16,406 nt of DNA, from assembly GCA_020024635.1 (NCBI GenBank), contig JAHHTL010000045.1:1-16406 (forward strand), given 5' to 3'. The translations under genes and the position numbers were made by a program. The stretch's first letter is position 1. Every line of letters begins with the position of its first letter. The stretch is from Ruminococcus sp. (GTDB lineage: Bacteria; Bacillota; Clostridia; Lachnospirales; Lachnospiraceae). Shown piece by piece: positions 13,832 to 16,406 of this stretch. Under the pieces are notes generated by a model. That model worked only from the letters and a program-made list of their open reading frames with translations. It had not been told where the DNA came from and did no database searches.

Positions 13832-14538
13832 TCGGTTATGATCTCCGTTCCAAGATCTTCAAGAGGAATCAGATCTCTTTCATTTTCACTACCCATATCC
13901 GCGTAAATTTCCATACGATGATTCTGATATGGGATTTTTTCATAATCATATCCAAGATAGTCATAAAATGCTTTTAAAACAATTTCTGGTTTTAGGTTTT
14001 CTACACTCCCTGCTGCAACTTGCATAAATATACCGTTATCTTTTGCATACATGGCGTAAATAAGAGGACGAATATCCACTTCACGTTCACTTCTTTTTGT
14101 CGGTTTTACAATACGAATCTCAGGCTGTGCAAGAAATGCAGTGATTTTATCAGAAACATCCTCGGGTAAAGTTGTTTTCTTTGGCGTACAAAGATAATCT
14201 GCTGCCGCGACCAGTGCCATTCCTGTCATTTTTTTCTCATCAGAAATCTGTCGAAAACTAAGGACTTCCATTCCTTCTACCATTACTGCATTGAGCTGCT
14301 TTACAGCATCTTCACTAGAAATAGGTTCTTTCAATTCGATATCAAAATACTCTCCTTCACTGGATAATCCAATTCCAAGAGGATTTGCAAAAGACATAAT
14401 CATATGAGGACTATAGCCACCCGAAAAAGCGATTGGAATCTGCGCACGGCGCATTGCTTTTTGAAAATAGCGCATCACATCAAGGTGTCCAACAAACCGA
14501 AGGGCACCATATTTTTTAAATTTAATTCTTACTTTCAA
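13828..14538 (-). CDS. DUF2344 protein, radical SAM-linked (TIGR03936)
   Basis: This 236-residue protein belongs to the DUF2344 family, almost always found beside, or fused to, a TIGR03960 radical SAM protein. The biochemical role is not established. The recognisable part is the N-terminus: KVRIKFKKYGALRFVGHLDV followed by an FSGGYSPHMIMSFANPLGIG segment (about residues 45-65). I start it at TTG 14538, which gives the family's usual beginning and has GGAGGAGG eight bases upstream. ATG 14571 would add 11 residues inside the radical SAM gene and lacks a ribosome binding site. The gene overlaps the upstream radical SAM gene by 17 bases and the downstream rng by 4, so all three are probably coupled. 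Association with RNA metabolism is inference from neighbours. Confidence 0.9.
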   Translation of the reverse strand: MKVRIKFKKYGALRFVGHLDVMRYFQKAMRRAQIPIAFSGGYSPHMIMSFANPLGIGLSSEGEYFDIELKEPISSEDAVKQLNAVMVEGMEVLSFRQISDEKKMTGMALVAAADYLCTPKKTTLPEDVSDKITAFLAQPEIRIVKPTKRSEREVDIRPLIYAMYAKDNGIFMQVAAGSVENLKPEIVLKAFYDYLGYDYEKIPYQNHRMEIYADMGSENERDLIPLEDLGTEIITE

Positions 14539-16387
14539 AACATACACCTCCTCCAAATTGTGCAGCACCACATCCGGAACATTTCTTACGACAATTTGGT
14601 GTCACTTTTTCTTCCTGGGCATGTAGCCATTCTTTTTTCAAAAAGTTTTTACTTACCCCTACATCAATGAAATCCCAAGGGAATAATTCCTCAAGATCAC
14701 GAGGTCTTGTTGTATAAAAATCAATATCAACACCTGTATTTGCAAAAGCTAGCATCCAACGTTCGTTGGAAAATTGCTCAGACCAAGAGTCATAAAGACA
14801 GCCCAAGCGATATGCTTCTTCTATAACAGCTCCTGTTTTTCGATCTCCTCGTGCAAACACACCTTCTAGTACGGTAACATCTGCTTCATGCCAGTTATAT
14901 TTCAAACTCTTTTTGTTGAGCTGATTTAGAAATTCATGTTTTACAATAGTTGCTCTTCTGATATATTCCTCACTTGGGAACATGGTTGCCCATTGAAATG
15001 GAGTAAATGGTTTTGGAATGAAAAAGGACGAACTTGCTGTTATCTGACACTTTCCATTCCGCTCTTCTTTTGGAATTTCATAGTATCGTCTAGCAACACG
15101 ATCAGAAAGTCTGGCAATTTCTTTCATGTCCTCTTCTGTCTCCGTTGGGAGCCCTAACATAAAATAAAGCTTTACTTTTGACCAACCACCTTCAAATGCC
15201 AACCCCGCTCCGTCAATAATGGTCTGTTCGGTAAGTCCTTTGTTGATCACATCACGAAGTCTTTGAGAACCGGCTTCTGGCGCAAAGGTCAAGCTACTTT
15301 TACGAATATCCTGAACTTTACTCATAACATCCAGTGAAAAAGCATCAATCCGAAGGGATGGTAAGGATATATTAATTTCTTTTGATTTTAATTCATCAAT
15401 TAAAAAATCTACAAGTTCTTTTAACTGCGTATAATCACTAGAACTTAAAGAACTTAAAGAAATTTCTTCGTGCCCTGTATTCTCAAGCATGATGCGAGCA
15501 TATTCTTTTAATCGATTAACATTTCGCTCTCTTGTTGGACGGTAGATGATTCCCGCCTGACAGAAACGACATCCACGAATGCACCCCCGTTGAATTTCTA
15601 ACACCACTCTATCTTGTGTAGCCTTAATAAACGGAACAACCGGTGCTTTTGGATAAGGACTTGCATCCATGTCGGTAACAACCTGTCTTTTTATAGTAGA
15701 TGGGATTCCCTCTTCTTTTGGATAAAAAGCCTTTAGTGTTCCATCTTCATTATATTCTGCCTGATATAATATTGGAACATAAAGTCCTGGAATCTGCGCT
15801 GCTTTTTTTAGGAAATCCATTCGATTTACGTTATCTTTTCTACACTGTTTATAGAGATCCAAAAGAAGGTCATATACGGTTTCTCCTTCTCCGATATAAA
15901 AAATATCGAAAAACTCAGCCAGTGGTTCTGGATTTGCAACACAAGGTCCTCCACCAATTACGATCGGATGATCCCAAGTACGATCCGTCGTATGAAATGG
16001 TATCTGACTCAAATCGAGAATCTGGAGAATGTTTGTATAACACATTTCATACTGAATTGTAATGCCAAGAAAATCAAAATCAAGAATAGGATCTTGGGAT
16101 TCCAACGCAAAAAGAGGGATGTTTTCTTCCTTCATGATTTTATGAAGGTCTGTCCATGGGGAATAGACACGTTCGCACCACACATCTTCTCTTTGATTAA
16201 ACATATCGTATAAAATCTGAATCCCTAAGTGTGACATTCCAATTTCATAGACGTCCGGAAAGCACATGGCAAAGCGGATATCCACCTTTTCCTTGTCCTT
16301 CATCACCGAGTTGACTTCGTTCCCGATGTAACGGGCAGGCTTCTCGACTTTTAGTAAAATTTCGTCATCTAAAGCTAGTTTTCTCAT
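14522..16387 (-). CDS. B12-binding-type radical SAM protein (TIGR03960)
   Basis: This 621-residue protein is a radical SAM enzyme of the uncharacterised TIGR03960 family. The iron-sulfur motif CxxxCxxC is at C269, C273 and C276 (QRGCIRGCRFCQAG). The first 200 or so residues resemble the cobalamin-binding-like domain common in this superfamily, but I do not see a canonical DxHxxG cobalamin ligand motif. A SAM-binding barrel follows (about 255-500). Near the C-terminus a cysteine cluster, CRKKCSGCG plus GGGVC, could hold metal. The start is ATG 16387 with AGAAAGG upstream. It is the first gene of a coupled run with DUF2344 and rng, and its promoter lies outside the window. The reaction and substrate are unknown; modification of RNA or a ribosomal component is inference from the neighbours. 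Confidence 0.92.
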   Translation of the reverse strand: MRKLALDDEILLKVEKPARYIGNEVNSVMKDKEKVDIRFAMCFPDVYEIGMSHLGIQILYDMFNQREDVWCERVYSPWTDLHKIMKEENIPLFALESQDPILDFDFLGITIQYEMCYTNILQILDLSQIPFHTTDRTWDHPIVIGGGPCVANPEPLAEFFDIFYIGEGETVYDLLLDLYKQCRKDNVNRMDFLKKAAQIPGLYVPILYQAEYNEDGTLKAFYPKEEGIPSTIKRQVVTDMDASPYPKAPVVPFIKATQDRVVLEIQRGCIRGCRFCQAGIIYRPTRERNVNRLKEYARIMLENTGHEEISLSSLSSSDYTQLKELVDFLIDELKSKEINISLPSLRIDAFSLDVMSKVQDIRKSSLTFAPEAGSQRLRDVINKGLTEQTIIDGAGLAFEGGWSKVKLYFMLGLPTETEEDMKEIARLSDRVARRYYEIPKEERNGKCQITASSSFFIPKPFTPFQWATMFPSEEYIRRATIVKHEFLNQLNKKSLKYNWHEADVTVLEGVFARGDRKTGAVIEEAYRLGCLYDSWSEQFSNERWMLAFANTGVDIDFYTTRPRDLEELFPWDFIDVGVSKNFLKKEWLHAQEEKVTPNCRKKCSGCGAAQFGGGVCFESKN

Positions 16388-16406
16388 ATATTTCCTTTCT
16401 GTTTTT

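Noticed and set aside
1..16406. CRISPR arrays, tRNA or rRNA genes, insertion sequences, toxin-antitoxin pairs
   Set aside because: I looked for regularly spaced direct repeats, tRNA-like arms, terminal inverted repeats with transposases and small paired genes, and saw none.

Overview
The window is an AT-rich, densely packed chromosomal segment. It most resembles a Clostridia genome, probably Lachnospiraceae. The pointers are the gene order (radical SAM, DUF2344, RNase E/G, then L21, Prp, L27, Obg, YhbY, NadD, YqeK, RsfS, with lexA nearby), the strong AGGAGG-type ribosome binding sites, the Prp-cleavable L27 leader peptide and the Gram-positive type of LexA box. Family-level placement is inference from gene order and protein flavour, not from a marker search. 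I see no tRNA, rRNA, CRISPR array, insertion sequence or prophage. No gene-free stretch exceeds about 205 bases.

Left part (1-3830): two plus-strand genes, an aldo/keto reductase and a membrane-anchored MutS-type ATPase, converge on a minus-strand D-lactate dehydrogenase gene across a shared hairpin terminator. The dehydrogenase gene has a strong promoter with a 13-base palindrome just after its -10 box.

SOS module (3831-6322): a tyrosine recombinase (minus), a small membrane LysM protein that I identify as a YneA-type SOS division inhibitor (minus), and lexA (plus). yneA and lexA diverge from a 179-base region with four LexA-box-like sites and a consensus TTGACA-17-TATAAT promoter for yneA. 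A 20-bp perfect hairpin ends both lexA and the operon facing it.

Ribosome assembly and NAD block (6346-10740, all minus): rplU-prp-rpmA form one unit with an L21 autoregulatory leader and a strong terminator. obgE-yhbY-nadD-yqeK-rsfS form the next unit, with an extended -10 promoter and gaps of 1 to 24 bases. Together they supply ribosomal proteins L21 and L27, the protease that matures L27, the 50S assembly GTPase Obg, the RNA-binding protein YhbY, NAD synthesis, an HD-domain dinucleotide phosphatase and the ribosome silencing factor.

Right part (10760-16387, all minus): a radical SAM protein, its DUF2344 partner and an RNase E/G-type ribonuclease overlap head to tail (17 and 4 bases), so they are probably translationally coupled. 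Downstream is a separate aspartate kinase plus CBS-domain pair with its own promoter. Most of the window is core metabolism. The least understood parts are the membrane MutS protein, the radical SAM/DUF2344 pair and the CBS protein attached to aspartate kinase.
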